Shown here piece after piece: positions 7,105-15,898 of a stretch of DNA of 60,724 nucleotides; within the stretch, counting starts at the first letter, position 1; each line of letters begins with the position of its first letter. The notes under the pieces were generated by a model, which was not told the origin of the DNA, did no database searches, and saw only the letters and a list, made by a program, of their open reading frames with translations. Both the position numbers and the translations under genes were made by a program. Source of the DNA: Intestinimonas massiliensis (ex Afouda et al. 2020). Lineage in GTDB: Bacteria; Bacillota; Clostridia; Oscillospirales; Oscillospiraceae. The stretch covers positions 1,287,990 to 1,348,713 of the forward strand of contig NZ_LR131147.1 of assembly GCF_900626285.1 (NCBI RefSeq). The letters run 5' to 3'.

Positions 7105-9771
7105 CTATCTCTCCACCATTCCATACTTGACCTTTACGCGGTCCAGCTTCTCCAGCATGGGCTCTGCCCCAAACCAGAGAAAAAGCCAAGTGGCAGCCGC
7201 CTGGATACAGTCGAAGGGGAGTCCGGAGATGTAGTAGGTCAGCAGGACCTTTTCATTGAGCTCTCCCACCCAGGTGAGGGCGGATGCCGGATTCATAATT
7301 CCGCCGTAGATCAGTATGGCGGCCAGTGCGCCAAACACGCATAGTGCACCCCGGTTGCGCCGCAGCAGCCCCTTTCGGAACAGGATGCCTGCCAGGAAGC
7401 CGATGATCCCCATGGAAAACATCTGCCAGGGGGTCAGTGGCCCCTGCCCGAAGAGCACGTTGGAGGCCAGCATGGTCATTGCACCCACCAGGAAGCCAGT
7501 TTCACCACCGAAAGCCACGCCGGCGATAATGGTCACCGCCATCACCGGCTTGAACTGCGGCAGCATGAAAAGCGCCGCCCGCCCTGCAATTCCAATGGCA
7601 CACAGAACCGCTATGATCACCAGTTCCCTGGCCTGCGGCTTCCGGCCCTCAAAAATCAGGAAAAAGGGGAGCATACACTCCAGCAGAACCAGTAGAGAGA
7701 TAAAGTAATACTTCTTATTGTCCAGATAAAACACACCGATATACAGGGTCAGAGGGATCATCAGCAGCACTAGTACAGCCGCCACAACGGTTCGCTTGGC
7801 CAGCTTCCGCTTGGCCTTGGGTACCTGTAAGGCATAATCCTTTCGGTGGGATCTCCGGGTGATGCAGGTAGCAAACAGAAAGAGCGAGAGAATAAAGAGT
7901 GCGTATAGAATCATTTGATGGTTTGCCAGTTCTGTCATGCCGTCGGCAGTAATCAGTTGGGTCAGATCCGTAACGTTCATAAACGACAGGAACAGGAGGA
8001 AAGACACCGTTCCTGTCAGCACTGCCCCCAGCTTGCGCCACCAGGGCAGCGGTTTAGGCTTGTAGTCTGCGCTGGCTTCCTCTGGTTCCGGGAGCGGCTC
8101 CCCGCTGTCCGGAAGCTCTGGCGCCGGCGGTAGATTTCCCCCGCATGCCTGTATGACGTCCTCCGCAGTTACCGCCTCCGGAAGCAGGCCGCGGGCCATG
8201 CGGTTGGCTGAGGTGGTATAGAAGCTATTACCGGAGAAAAAGGCCCGCGGTGGGGCTTCCGTCACAATGGAGCCGTCAAAAAACAGAGCGCAACGGTGGG
8301 CATACCGGGCGCAGAACTCAATGTCGTGGCTGACCATGAGCAGGGTCACACCCTGACGCAAGAGGCTTTGCAGGATCTCGGCAAACACCTGCTTGAACTC
8401 TGCATCCAGCCCCTTGGTCGGCTCATCCATCAACAGGATCTCCGGCCCCAGCAGGAGCACTTTTGCCAGAGCCGCCCGCTGCTGTTCACCGCCGGACAGA
8501 TCATAGGGGTGCCGATCCAGTAATCCCTCCAGGCGGCACAGCCGCACCGCCCAGGCCACCCGCTCCTCCTGCGCCTTCCCCGAGAAATTCCGGCCCTTGA
8601 GAATCTCAAAGAGATCCTCTCGAACGGTTTTCTTCACAAAAAGCGCCTGGGGATTCTGCGGCAACACGCCCACGCTCCCCGCCAGCCTCACCTCGCCTCG
8701 GTAGGGCTTCTGGAGTCCGGACAACAGCTTCAGGCTGGTGGTCTTTCCCGTTCCGTTGCCGCCCAGCAGGGCCAGAAACTCGCCCCGCCTCACGGTGAGG
8801 CTCAACCCCTTCACCACGTCCGGCAGCTCTTTTTCGTATTTGAACCACAGGCCTTCCGCCGTGATGGCCGGTTCATTCGGATATGTGCGGCGCGGCTCAG
8901 ACGGCAGCTCCATCAGGGGGTGTCCATCCGCGAACTTCGTCAGCCAATCCCGGCCCTCCCGCACCGTGACCGGGCAGTGTCCGCCCGCATCCGGCGCGGA
9001 TGCCCAGATCCGCATCGGGGTTGGCATGGCCAGGAACATTGAGTGTCCCGCCCCGCGCAGGATCGCCCCCACCTCCGCGGGACTCCCTGTGCAGAGCAGC
9101 CGCCCGCGGTCCATGACCGCCACACGGCTGGCCAACAGGAAGGCGTCCTCCAGCCGGTGCTCCGTCAACACGACCGTCGTCCCCAGCTCCCGGTTGATTT
9201 TCCCCAGCGTCGCCAAAAAGTCTGCCGCTGCAATGGGATCAAGCTGACTGGTCGGTTCGTCCAGAATGAGCACACTGGGCTGCATCGCCATGATAGACGC
9301 CAAATTCAGGAGCTGTTTCTGCCCGCCGGACAGCTCTGTGACATTCTTGTAGAACCATGTCTGAATGCCGAAAAAGGAGGCCATCTCGGCCACCCGGCGC
9401 CGGATGGTGGGCGTATCATATCCCAGGCTCTCCAAGCCGAAGGCCAGCTCATGCCACACCTTGTCGGTGACAATCTGGTTCTCCGGGCTCTGCTGCACAA
9501 AGCCGATTCTTGCGCTCTGCTCGCGCTGATCCAGCTCCTCCAGCGGCCGTCCCTCAAAGCGGATGTGACCCATCCGGCGGCCATGGGGGGCCAGTACGGT
9601 CTTGAGCTGACGCAGCAACGTGGATTTCCCACAGCCTGACGGGCCGCACAACACCAGGAATTCCCCCCGCTCCACGGTCAGCGTTAAATCGTCCAGCGTC
9701 TTCTCCGCCTGCTCCGGGTAATAGAAGGAAAAGTGTTCAATTTCAATACTTGGCTTCTTCTGCTCAGACAC
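7105..9771 (-). CDS. Fused ECF transporter EcfA-EcfA'-S, probable corrinoid uptake
   Basis: An 888-residue fusion of two ABC ATPases and a membrane substrate-binding (S) component of an energy-coupling-factor transporter. ATPase 1 has Walker A GPSGCGKST (43-51), signature LSGGQKQ (about 145) and a VLILDEPTSQLD Walker B. ATPase 2 has GGNGTGKTT (about 338), LSGGEQQR (about 425) and ILLMDEPTKGLD. From about residue 577 there are roughly eight hydrophobic segments including AVLCAIGIAGRAALFM and the glycine-rich VTIIAGVAFGGETGFLVGA, resembling the cobalamin-type (CbrT-like) S components. It follows a CbiR-like gene and EcfT in one operon and overlaps the CbiR gene by eight bases. Substrate assignment to cobalamin or cobinamide is inferred from this context. 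Fusing all three modules is unusual; they are commonly separate genes. Confidence 0.85.
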   Translation of the reverse strand: MSEQKKPSIEIEHFSFYYPEQAEKTLDDLTLTVERGEFLVLCGPSGCGKSTLLRQLKTVLAPHGRRMGHIRFEGRPLEELDQREQSARIGFVQQSPENQIVTDKVWHELAFGLESLGYDTPTIRRRVAEMASFFGIQTWFYKNVTELSGGQKQLLNLASIMAMQPSVLILDEPTSQLDPIAAADFLATLGKINRELGTTVVLTEHRLEDAFLLASRVAVMDRGRLLCTGSPAEVGAILRGAGHSMFLAMPTPMRIWASAPDAGGHCPVTVREGRDWLTKFADGHPLMELPSEPRRTYPNEPAITAEGLWFKYEKELPDVVKGLSLTVRRGEFLALLGGNGTGKTTSLKLLSGLQKPYRGEVRLAGSVGVLPQNPQALFVKKTVREDLFEILKGRNFSGKAQEERVAWAVRLCRLEGLLDRHPYDLSGGEQQRAALAKVLLLGPEILLMDEPTKGLDAEFKQVFAEILQSLLRQGVTLLMVSHDIEFCARYAHRCALFFDGSIVTEAPPRAFFSGNSFYTTSANRMARGLLPEAVTAEDVIQACGGNLPPAPELPDSGEPLPEPEEASADYKPKPLPWWRKLGAVLTGTVSFLLFLSFMNVTDLTQLITADGMTELANHQMILYALFILSLFLFATCITRRSHRKDYALQVPKAKRKLAKRTVVAAVLVLLMIPLTLYIGVFYLDNKKYYFISLLVLLECMLPFFLIFEGRKPQARELVIIAVLCAIGIAGRAALFMLPQFKPVMAVTIIAGVAFGGETGFLVGAMTMLASNVLFGQGPLTPWQMFSMGIIGFLAGILFRKGLLRRNRGALCVFGALAAILIYGGIMNPASALTWVGELNEKVLLTYYISGLPFDCIQAAATWLFLWFGAEPMLEKLDRVKVKYGMVER

Positions 9772-10750
9772 GCATCCGTCCTCCCTGCTGTAATAATCTT
9801 GTCTGTACGCTCACGGCCTCCGCCCGGGCCATGCGCCCGCGAGAGGACAGCTCGTGGGTCAGGTAGCGCGGTTCAATCTGCTCCAGAACTGACAGGATGG
9901 CGGGGTCTGTCCAGGGGCGATGCTGATCAATCTGGAGGATGTGCTGATAGCTCACTCCAAACCGCTCCATATAGTCCTCCGGCAGCCCCGCTGGCAGTGA
10001 ACCAGTGTGCGCCTTCACATAGGCCCCACTCAGGGACTGGTGTAGATGGACGCCCCGCACCCACTTTGCCAGGCTGCCATGCCGGTTCAGCATACGCCGG
10101 ATGTAGTCTGCTCCCTCTGCCTCAGTTTTCAACTCAGTACAAGCATTCATCAGATGTCCGGTGTCCAGCAGAATCCCTTTCCCCGCAAAGCGGATTCCCT
10201 CCAGCAGCCGGGCCGTCTCCTCCGGTTCCGTAAAGGTAAAGCCTGGCCACCACTGATTTTCCACCAGGAATTCAAACGGCCATCTCTCCTCGCCAAGAAT
10301 GAGGTTCACCACCTCTACCGCCGCGTCAATGACCTCCTGGTTGGTGTGCAGCCAGCGGTAGGTATATCCCTCCTCCAGCGATACGTCCGACACATGGAAG
10401 ACCACATAACGGGCGCCCAGGTTCACCGCCCGCCGTAAATCCGCGCGGTATTGCTCCAGCAGCGTATCTGGCCCCAGCCCGCCATAGAAGCTGGCCGTAA
10501 CCTCCAGTGAGCCGAATTTTTGTTTCAGTGCCGCCCGGTCATCTCGATAGAAGTCCAGCCAGTCCGGGTAAAAAATCAGGTGGTACCCAAGAATAAGCTC
10601 GGCAGGCAAATCCTTTGGCAGATCCTCTCCGCCCCAGACGCCCTCGATGCCGTCGCAGCCCAGCCGTTCCAATTCCTGGCCTAGATCACGCCAACTGTTG
10701 TACTCCCCAAGAGTCCCGGAGTACAGAGGCAGGCTCATCATTTGATACAT
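9764..10750 (-). CDS. cbiR: CbiR-like cobamide remodelling hydrolase (AP-endonuclease-2 TIM barrel)
   Basis: A 328-residue TIM-barrel protein of the xylose-isomerase-like/AP endonuclease family 2 superfamily. Visible barrel markers are YVVFHVSDVS, FLVENQWWPGF, ILLDTGHLMN and VRGVHLHQS, which supply the Glu, Asp and His residues expected for metal binding. CbiR, described from Akkermansia muciniphila, belongs to this superfamily and hydrolyses the nucleotide loop of cobamides so that they can be rebuilt with a preferred lower ligand. Assignment here rests on superfamily plus position: the gene lies between EcfT and the fused ECF transporter, overlapping both (13 and 8 bases), downstream of transcobalamin-like surface proteins. 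An unrelated sugar epimerase is the main alternative; the operon context makes CbiR the better call. Confidence 0.7.
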   Translation of the reverse strand: MYQMMSLPLYSGTLGEYNSWRDLGQELERLGCDGIEGVWGGEDLPKDLPAELILGYHLIFYPDWLDFYRDDRAALKQKFGSLEVTASFYGGLGPDTLLEQYRADLRRAVNLGARYVVFHVSDVSLEEGYTYRWLHTNQEVIDAAVEVVNLILGEERWPFEFLVENQWWPGFTFTEPEETARLLEGIRFAGKGILLDTGHLMNACTELKTEAEGADYIRRMLNRHGSLAKWVRGVHLHQSLSGAYVKAHTGSLPAGLPEDYMERFGVSYQHILQIDQHRPWTDPAILSVLEQIEPRYLTHELSSRGRMARAEAVSVQTRLLQQGGRMRV

Positions 10751-11595
10751 GGCTTCACCTCATTTCGGGCGTCCAGTCTGCTCCAGGTACGGTCCGCGTG
10801 GATATTCAGGAACACCGGCGTCAGGCATAATGCCAAATAGACCGCCTGTAGGCAGACTGTCAGCGGCGCCGCAGGCGCTCCCTTGGCCGTCGGGTAGTAT
10901 CTCCAGGAAAAGCCGCCCACCGCCGCTCCGCAGCAGAGGAAGAACCCGCAATAGAGCAGCCATCCCAGCGCCATCTTGTCCCGGTCATCAAAGCGGTAAA
11001 TGGAGAAGGCCGTCCGCCCCGGAAGCCCATACCCCCGGCTCTTCATGCTGTCAGCTGTCTCAATTGCATTTTCCAGGCTCCAGGTAAGCATGATGGAGAA
11101 AATCGTGACAGCGTTTCGAATCCGCCGGATAACCCCACCATCGGAGACATCCCGTCCGATGCATCGCTGCGCCTCCGACACAACGTGGAATTGGGCCTGG
11201 AACTTTGGGACAAACCGCAGTGCCATGCTCAGCACCAGCGAGAGAGCCGGTATGAGCCTTCCAAACAGGTAGACAAATTTGTCCGAGGTCATCACCGCTG
11301 TGTAACAGGAAAACCATGTCACCACTGCGGCCAGCATGGCTGCCGCCGCTAATCCATACAGGATACTCTCCAATGTGAGCGGATTTCCCGAAGGCAGGTA
11401 TGTAAGCAGGGTCGCCCCCTCATGGTTGAAGGCCGGGTTGATCAGGGCGGCCATCGCCATCATGGGGAGCATAAAGACAAGCGAGAAGCGTATCGCCTTC
11501 CGCCCCCTCAGATAGACCGCATAGGCCAGCGCCGACCCAAGGGAAATGCCGAGGCTGACCGGGTGCATGAAAAACATTGTAAAGGCTATCACCAT
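10738..11595 (-). CDS. ECF transporter transmembrane component EcfT
   Basis: A 285-residue membrane protein of the EcfT/CbiQ family. It has several hydrophobic helices at the N-terminus, a cytoplasmic coupling region with ALRFVPKFQAQFHVV and the family-type motif ADSMKSRGYGLPGRT (around residue 190-205), and further C-terminal helices. It connects the two ATPase domains to the S component encoded two genes downstream. The C-terminus overlaps the CbiR gene start by 13 bases. No good ribosome site is seen for ATG 11595; the first helix looks short, so translation could begin slightly differently. Confidence 0.88.
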   Translation of the reverse strand: MVIAFTMFFMHPVSLGISLGSALAYAVYLRGRKAIRFSLVFMLPMMAMAALINPAFNHEGATLLTYLPSGNPLTLESILYGLAAAAMLAAVVTWFSCYTAVMTSDKFVYLFGRLIPALSLVLSMALRFVPKFQAQFHVVSEAQRCIGRDVSDGGVIRRIRNAVTIFSIMLTWSLENAIETADSMKSRGYGLPGRTAFSIYRFDDRDKMALGWLLYCGFFLCCGAAVGGFSWRYYPTAKGAPAAPLTVCLQAVYLALCLTPVFLNIHADRTWSRLDARNEVKPCIK

Positions 11596-11671
11596 TCCAA
11601 AATACAGAAAATTTATTATTGGGTGATAGCTGGAAAAGGTATCTCTATTTCGGATAAGGCATCCCCTCTAA

Positions 11672-11704
11672 ACACCGGGTACGGCAGTCAGCCGTACCCG
11701 GTGT
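11672..11704 (-). terminator. Strong intercistronic stem-loop before ecfT
   Basis: A perfect 14-base inverted repeat (ACACCGGGTACGGC) with a 5-base loop lies between the decayed Cys-rich gene and ecfT. Only a short TT follows on the minus strand, so it may be a partial terminator or a stability element that separates surface-protein expression from transporter expression. Confidence 0.55.
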
Positions 11705-11747
11705 GCATTTCTGTTGCGAGGCATTCCCGGTATGCACGCTACTCGGC

Positions 11748-12151
11748 CTACTCTGCCCGCGGCTCCTGTTCATGCCTCGCTATCTCGCCGGCAATCTCTT
11801 GAAAGCGGCCAGCAAGATAGCCATAGTTGTCCCTTTGGTGCGGTATCAGGCATTTGCTGCAATCCTTAACGCCGTTCTCCAAATGGTGAAGCATCTCCGC
11901 ACGTTCTGCCCAGCATATACATCGGACGATAGCGGAACAGGCGGCTGAGTTCCATCCCTTCCGCATGGAGCGGCAGGGATAGCGTTCCCACGCCTTATTG
12001 GAGGAGAAAGAAAACGTCCTGCCTTCCCGGTATTGCAGTTGCTACACTCCCTGCAGTAGTGCAGGAATCGTCCCGCAACCACGCACTCGTTCAGATAGGT
12101 TCTTACAGGAACGGCAACTGCATTTGCCTCTACCGTATACGGCATGAGCAT
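11748..12151 (-). pseudogene. Decayed Cys-rich small-domain (PF04071-like) gene
   Basis: Three fragments in different minus-strand frames rebuild a protein like the Cys-rich small domain: SFSSNKAWERYPCRSM, then HAEGMELSRLFRYRPMYMLG, then ENGVKDCSKCLIPHQRDNYG with GRFQEIAGEIARHEQE up to a TAG at 11748. Intact relatives, as remembered, have cysteines where this copy has arginine (LFRYRPMY instead of a CxxCxC-type stretch), consistent with TGC/TGT-to-CGC/CGT transitions. An N-terminal segment from ATG 12151, behind AGAGGGA, ends in HYCRECSN and may be a fused metal-binding domain or part of the same gene. At least two frameshifts are needed, so the gene is broken. Intact homologues are often found near corrinoid genes, which fits this location between the DUF4430 protein and ecfT. 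Confidence 0.5.
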
Positions 12152-12174
12152 TATCCCTCTGAAAGAATTTCAGA

Positions 12175-13122
12175 TCACTCTCCAGTCGAATAAAAACCGC
12201 CCACATCCACACCCAGGTCGCAGGTGTAGACCCACTCTATTACATCCCCCTCTTTGAGCTGATAGCGTGAGCAGCCATAATTGGGGAACCACCCGTTCAC
12301 TTTATACATCCAGCCGGACAGCTCGCCGCAGTCAAACTCATAGAGGTTGTTAATCCCCTCAATATAAGCGGAGTTATACATGGGGGTGTCCTCGAACTCC
12401 ATGTGGATGCCAGCCTTCCGCATCTCGCGCTGGAGCACATTGAACACACTCTCCCCCTCGTAGAACGTAACAGTCGTCGTAGGGAATATGACTCCGTCTT
12501 CCGGTACCAGCTCCACCTTCTCTGGATCCAGCCAGTCCATGTTGTCCAGAATGGTGTCACAGCGGACAGAGAGCGTACAGGTATGGGTCACATCGGAGAA
12601 CTCCACATCCTGCGGCTCCACCGGCAGAGGCTTTCCTTCCGGCACTGGATCCGTAAGATACTTGTCCTTTCCAGTCTCCGGATTGATCTCCATGCCGTTG
12701 GCCTCTGAGTACGCCTTGTCGCCCTTTTCCACACCGGCGGAGGAGCCGCCCGCCAGCTCGGCCGCGGCCTCCACCTTCTCCCGGGCAGTCATGCCGCCCT
12801 CCGCACCGCCCGGGCGGGCATCCAGCCCACCGGGTGTTGGGGATGGCGCAAGGGCATCAGTCTCCTGGGGGGTCTCGGACGGCACCGGACTACCGCTCAC
12901 CGTCGGCGGGGGGCTTTCCGCCTCCCCGCCAGGTGTCACGATAGGCGCTATGGATTCCTCCGGACCGGAGGCGGGCGGCGCGGCCTCCAGCACTGCGCTG
13001 CTCTCCTGCTCCTGCACCGTCCAGCCCTGAAGACCTGGCGCGTTGCCGCCATACCAGAACGCCCCTGCCAGGACCGCGATCACGGCCACAGCGGCAATGA
13101 TTTTCCCTTTTGTCAGCTTCAT
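12175..13122 (-). CDS. Membrane-anchored DUF4430 (transcobalamin C-terminal-like) protein
   Basis: A 315-residue extracytoplasmic protein. A signal anchor (residues about 7-24, AAVAVIAVLAGAFWYGG) is followed by a Pro/Ser/Glu-rich linker (about 40-110) and then a C-terminal DUF4430 domain (about 180-310): GESVFNVLQREMRKAGIHME, SAYIEGINNLYEFDCGELSG, WMYKVNGWFPNYGCS and LKEGDVIEWVYT. DUF4430 is structurally related to the C-terminal beta domain of animal intrinsic factor and transcobalamin, which helps clamp cobalamin. It sits downstream of a toroid-plus-SLH protein and upstream of an ECF transporter, so a ligand receptor or hand-over protein on the outer face of the membrane is likely. ATG 13122 overlaps the upstream small gene by four bases. 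Confidence 0.82.
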   Translation of the reverse strand: MKLTKGKIIAAVAVIAVLAGAFWYGGNAPGLQGWTVQEQESSAVLEAAPPASGPEESIAPIVTPGGEAESPPPTVSGSPVPSETPQETDALAPSPTPGGLDARPGGAEGGMTAREKVEAAAELAGGSSAGVEKGDKAYSEANGMEINPETGKDKYLTDPVPEGKPLPVEPQDVEFSDVTHTCTLSVRCDTILDNMDWLDPEKVELVPEDGVIFPTTTVTFYEGESVFNVLQREMRKAGIHMEFEDTPMYNSAYIEGINNLYEFDCGELSGWMYKVNGWFPNYGCSRYQLKEGDVIEWVYTCDLGVDVGGFYSTGE

Positions 13123-13430
13123 TCGGCCGCCTCACTGTCTTCCCACGGCGTGTACAGGCAGTAGGCCGGGCACAGGTCGCCCATATAGATCCACACGTTC
13201 TCTCCCATGTCGACGGGCTCGGAGAATGTCAGATTGGGGATCATCAGCTTGAGAGTGGTGCGCTTACGGCCCTTGATATTTTCCCCTTCAGGTGAGGGCT
13301 CCTTCCGGAACGCCTCCACCCGCTGGGCCAGGTCGTTGATGCCCAGCTCCCGGGAGAGCTTTGGAAGTATCTCCTCCTCCTTACAGTAAGCCACATGATC
13401 CGGATTCTTGAACCAAGCTACGTTCATCAT
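13119..13430 (-). CDS. Small conserved-looking protein of unknown function
   Basis: A 103-residue soluble protein with no signal peptide or transmembrane segment. It contains FKNPDHVAYCKEEEILPKL, a basic GRKRTTLKLMIPNLTF and a cysteine-bearing YMGDLCPAYCLYTPWED near the end. No family was recognised. It is tightly packed between the toroid-SLH gene (26 bases) and the DUF4430 gene (four-base overlap) with a consistent reading frame, so it is very probably a real gene of this operon. A cytosolic role in corrinoid handling is only a guess from position. Confidence 0.7.
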   Translation of the reverse strand: MMNVAWFKNPDHVAYCKEEEILPKLSRELGINDLAQRVEAFRKEPSPEGENIKGRKRTTLKLMIPNLTFSEPVDMGENVWIYMGDLCPAYCLYTPWEDSEAAE

Positions 13431-13456
13431 ACTGTTTCGTCCCCTTTCTGTAATCG

Positions 13457-15127
13457 TCAGAGCAGCTCAGCGCTACTCAGAAGGTTGAAAAGCATCTGAG
13501 CAACCTCTGCTCGGGTCACAGCGTCCTGGGGCCGGACGTTCAACTCCGTTTGGCTCAGGATCCCCTCCTGGTAGCAGAAGGCCAGCTGGGCCCTGGCCCA
13601 CTCCGCGGAGCTCATATAGTCCGGGAACTGCGCCAGCATATTCCGCACAGCTGCGGTATCCATCTCCGTCTCGAGTCCGCACAGCTCCGCCGCGCGGGAC
13701 ACCATGACGGCCGCCTCCTGCCGGGTGATAGTCCCGTCCGGGCTGAACCGGCCCTCGCCCACGCCGTTGATAAGGCCGTATGTGCTGGCCGCGCCCACAT
13801 AGGGGGAATACCAGGCAGTGGAGGCCACGTCCACGAAGGCGCCGGTGTCCGCTGGTGTCAGCCCCAGGGCCCGTACCACGATGGTTGCAAACTCTGCCCG
13901 GGTCATGCTTCCATCCGGGTCAAAATTTCCGTCGGACTTGCCGTCAATGATGCCTCGGGCGGCCAAGGCCTCGATGGCGGTGATCTGGTCACTGAAGGCG
14001 ATGTCCGGGAAGGTCTTACCCGGTGACGTGATAGGCTGGGCGGTCACGGCGGGATCCTTGCCCTCCAAGCCCTGTCCCTGCCCGCTCATCTCTGTCTCCA
14101 CGGCGTCGGGGATGGAGAGGGCGTCGGACATGCGGTAGAGGCTGCTGCGCCCCTCCGCCGCCCGCTGGGCGGCCACCAGGCCGTAGAAGCCCTGCTCCGT
14201 CGCCATCTGGTTGGACCCGGAGCCGGACTGGGTGTGCAGGAAGCCCTCCCCCTGCCGGTAGAAGGTCATCAAATTGTCCAGCATGGTGTTTCCGTTCTTT
14301 ACAAACCGAGGATCATCCAGTTCGATGCCCAGCTCACACAGAGCCACGATCATCTGCACACAACTCTCGGAGTTAGCCGTCCCCCAGGACGCAAAACCGC
14401 CATCGTCGCTCTGCTGTTCCGACATGCACGTCAGTGCTTCCTTAGTAGCCCGCGCTACCTCCGGCTGATCTTGATACTTGGCCAGTGCCTGCAGAGCCAT
14501 ACCGGTGATGTCTGGATCGGATATTCCATCGCCAGAACTGGCTGCCTCTGTTCCTCCGAACAGGCTCCACCCTCCATCGGGCAGCTGGCACTCCAAAATG
14601 CGGTCGATATACATTTGACGGGTCGCCTGTACATTTGCCTCCGGGTTCTCCGGCATGGGATAGCCTGCGCTATCCAGTGCAATCAACGCCCAAATTGGGC
14701 CGTTAAGCCCCTGCCAAATCGTTTTTTCGTAGTCGCCCAGCGGTTTGGTCAGGTCATATCCAGCCACATTTCTGGCATCTTTCCCGATTGAGCTGAGAGC
14801 AACTATCACACGGGAATACTCCGTATATTTCTTATCGTGCAGCTTGCCGTCGCAGGCCGTTACATAGGCCTCCACAGTGGCATAGTAGTCCTGATAATAG
14901 CTGTCCGGTACATCGTACCCACTTCGGGCCAGCCCCAGCACAGCCCATTCACCGCCGATAGACCCTACCTGCGGGTTCTGAACGGTGCGGTACATATATT
15001 CTGCGGTATCCTGCACCGCCTCGTTCAAGGTCTCTTTGGATACGGCCGCCTGCGCTCCCGTCAACATACCCGTGGTCAGGGACAGGGCAAGCACAAATGC
15101 GAATCCACGCTGTTTCCATTTCTTCAT
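13457..15127 (-). CDS. SLH-anchored alpha/alpha-toroid protein, intrinsic-factor N-domain-like
   Basis: A 556-residue secreted protein. A signal peptide (about 1-27, ending near GAQA) precedes an alpha6/alpha6-toroid domain of the prenyltransferase/terpene-cyclase fold (about 30-330) with the repeat markers GGEWAVLGLARSGYD, YSRVIVALSSIG, GPIWALIALDSAGY, LPDGGWSLFGG, ITGMALQALAKYQ and DDGGFASWG. Three S-layer homology repeats follow (FPDIAFSDQITAIEALAARG, FVDVASTAWYSPYVGAA and a weaker third), which attach proteins to Gram-positive cell walls. The same toroid fold forms the N-terminal half of human intrinsic factor and transcobalamin, and the matching C-terminal half (DUF4430) is encoded two genes downstream. 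ATG 15127 has GGAGGA upstream and overlaps the previous stop by four bases. Confidence 0.87.
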   Translation of the reverse strand: MKKWKQRGFAFVLALSLTTGMLTGAQAAVSKETLNEAVQDTAEYMYRTVQNPQVGSIGGEWAVLGLARSGYDVPDSYYQDYYATVEAYVTACDGKLHDKKYTEYSRVIVALSSIGKDARNVAGYDLTKPLGDYEKTIWQGLNGPIWALIALDSAGYPMPENPEANVQATRQMYIDRILECQLPDGGWSLFGGTEAASSGDGISDPDITGMALQALAKYQDQPEVARATKEALTCMSEQQSDDGGFASWGTANSESCVQMIVALCELGIELDDPRFVKNGNTMLDNLMTFYRQGEGFLHTQSGSGSNQMATEQGFYGLVAAQRAAEGRSSLYRMSDALSIPDAVETEMSGQGQGLEGKDPAVTAQPITSPGKTFPDIAFSDQITAIEALAARGIIDGKSDGNFDPDGSMTRAEFATIVVRALGLTPADTGAFVDVASTAWYSPYVGAASTYGLINGVGEGRFSPDGTITRQEAAVMVSRAAELCGLETEMDTAAVRNMLAQFPDYMSSAEWARAQLAFCYQEGILSQTELNVRPQDAVTRAEVAQMLFNLLSSAELL

Positions 15128-15816
15128 ATGACCGCGTCTCCTCCTGTTTTTCTTTCGGAAGGCCCTGCAGGTTCCCTCCAGGCACTGAGCCAATAGCTCC
15201 ACAAATGCTTCATGGCCAGCTTGCTAAGGACAGGTATGCCCATCAGCTCCATGGCCCTTTTATTGGTACATCGCTTTTTTTGAAACAGCTTCTTAAGCTC
15301 TGGTGTGATTTCTTCTTCTCCCGGCGGCCGCCAGCTTTCTTTGACAGACTTGCACATGCGTTCTACCAGTTCTGACTCCCGCTCCGTCAAGGGAGAACCA
15401 ATCCGTTCGCAATACGCCCTGAATCTGTCTGCGGACACCCGCTCCGGCCAGTCTGGCGGCCACCGCTTTTGCTCTTCCAGCCTTTTTCGAAATCCTTTGG
15501 CTGCCCAGCACGCTTTATTGGTACTTCCAAAGCGCCGTTTCAAATAAACCTGACGTATTAGGCTGAGCTGATACAGCCGTGGCTTATGGCCTGGATGATC
15601 CATTGTCCCAACCACGGCCTCCAAAAGCGCCTCATCCGTATAGCTCTCATAAATCTGCCGGCCGATATTCCCTTCGGGATTAAATACCCGCCAGATGTCC
15701 GGATCCACCGTTTGTCTTGAACTTTCTTGTTCTTCCCGGCTTTCCACGTCCAGTTCTGAGAGCCACTGGCGGTATCCCCGCAGCTCTTTTTCCGTCAGCT
15801 TTTGCTCTTTGAGCAT
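15124..15816 (-). CDS. Putative DNA-binding protein with HNH-repeat (homing-endonuclease-associated) motif
   Basis: A 230-residue soluble protein beginning at ATG 15816 with MLKEQKLTEKELRGYRQWL. A central segment (DEALLEAVVGTMDHPGH, then YLKRRFGSTNKACWAAKGF) resembles the homing-endonuclease-associated repeat, a small DNA-binding helical unit; no HNH or GIY nuclease motif is seen. The C-terminal half is basic and helical. It is the first gene after a riboswitch-like leader and terminator, and its stop overlaps the start of the toroid-SLH gene. A similar small gene heads the second surface-protein operon at 28576-28920. Role unknown; a local transcription regulator is possible. Confidence 0.55.
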   Translation of the reverse strand: MLKEQKLTEKELRGYRQWLSELDVESREEQESSRQTVDPDIWRVFNPEGNIGRQIYESYTDEALLEAVVGTMDHPGHKPRLYQLSLIRQVYLKRRFGSTNKACWAAKGFRKRLEEQKRWPPDWPERVSADRFRAYCERIGSPLTERESELVERMCKSVKESWRPPGEEEITPELKKLFQKKRCTNKRAMELMGIPVLSKLAMKHLWSYWLSAWREPAGPSERKTGGDAVI

Positions 15817-15833
15817 GATACCGCTCACCTCAA

Positions 15834-15873
15834 CAAGTAAAAGGCACGCCCTCCCCTTGGGTGAGCGTGCCTT
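15834..15873 (-). terminator. Leader terminator of the toroid-SLH operon
   Basis: On the minus strand AAGGCACGC pairs with GCGTGCCTT and is followed by TTACTTG, between the riboswitch-like element (15899-15986) and ATG 15816. Its position fits a riboswitch expression platform. Confidence 0.65.
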
Positions 15874-15898
15874 ACATTTGTATATCCCACCCATTTCT

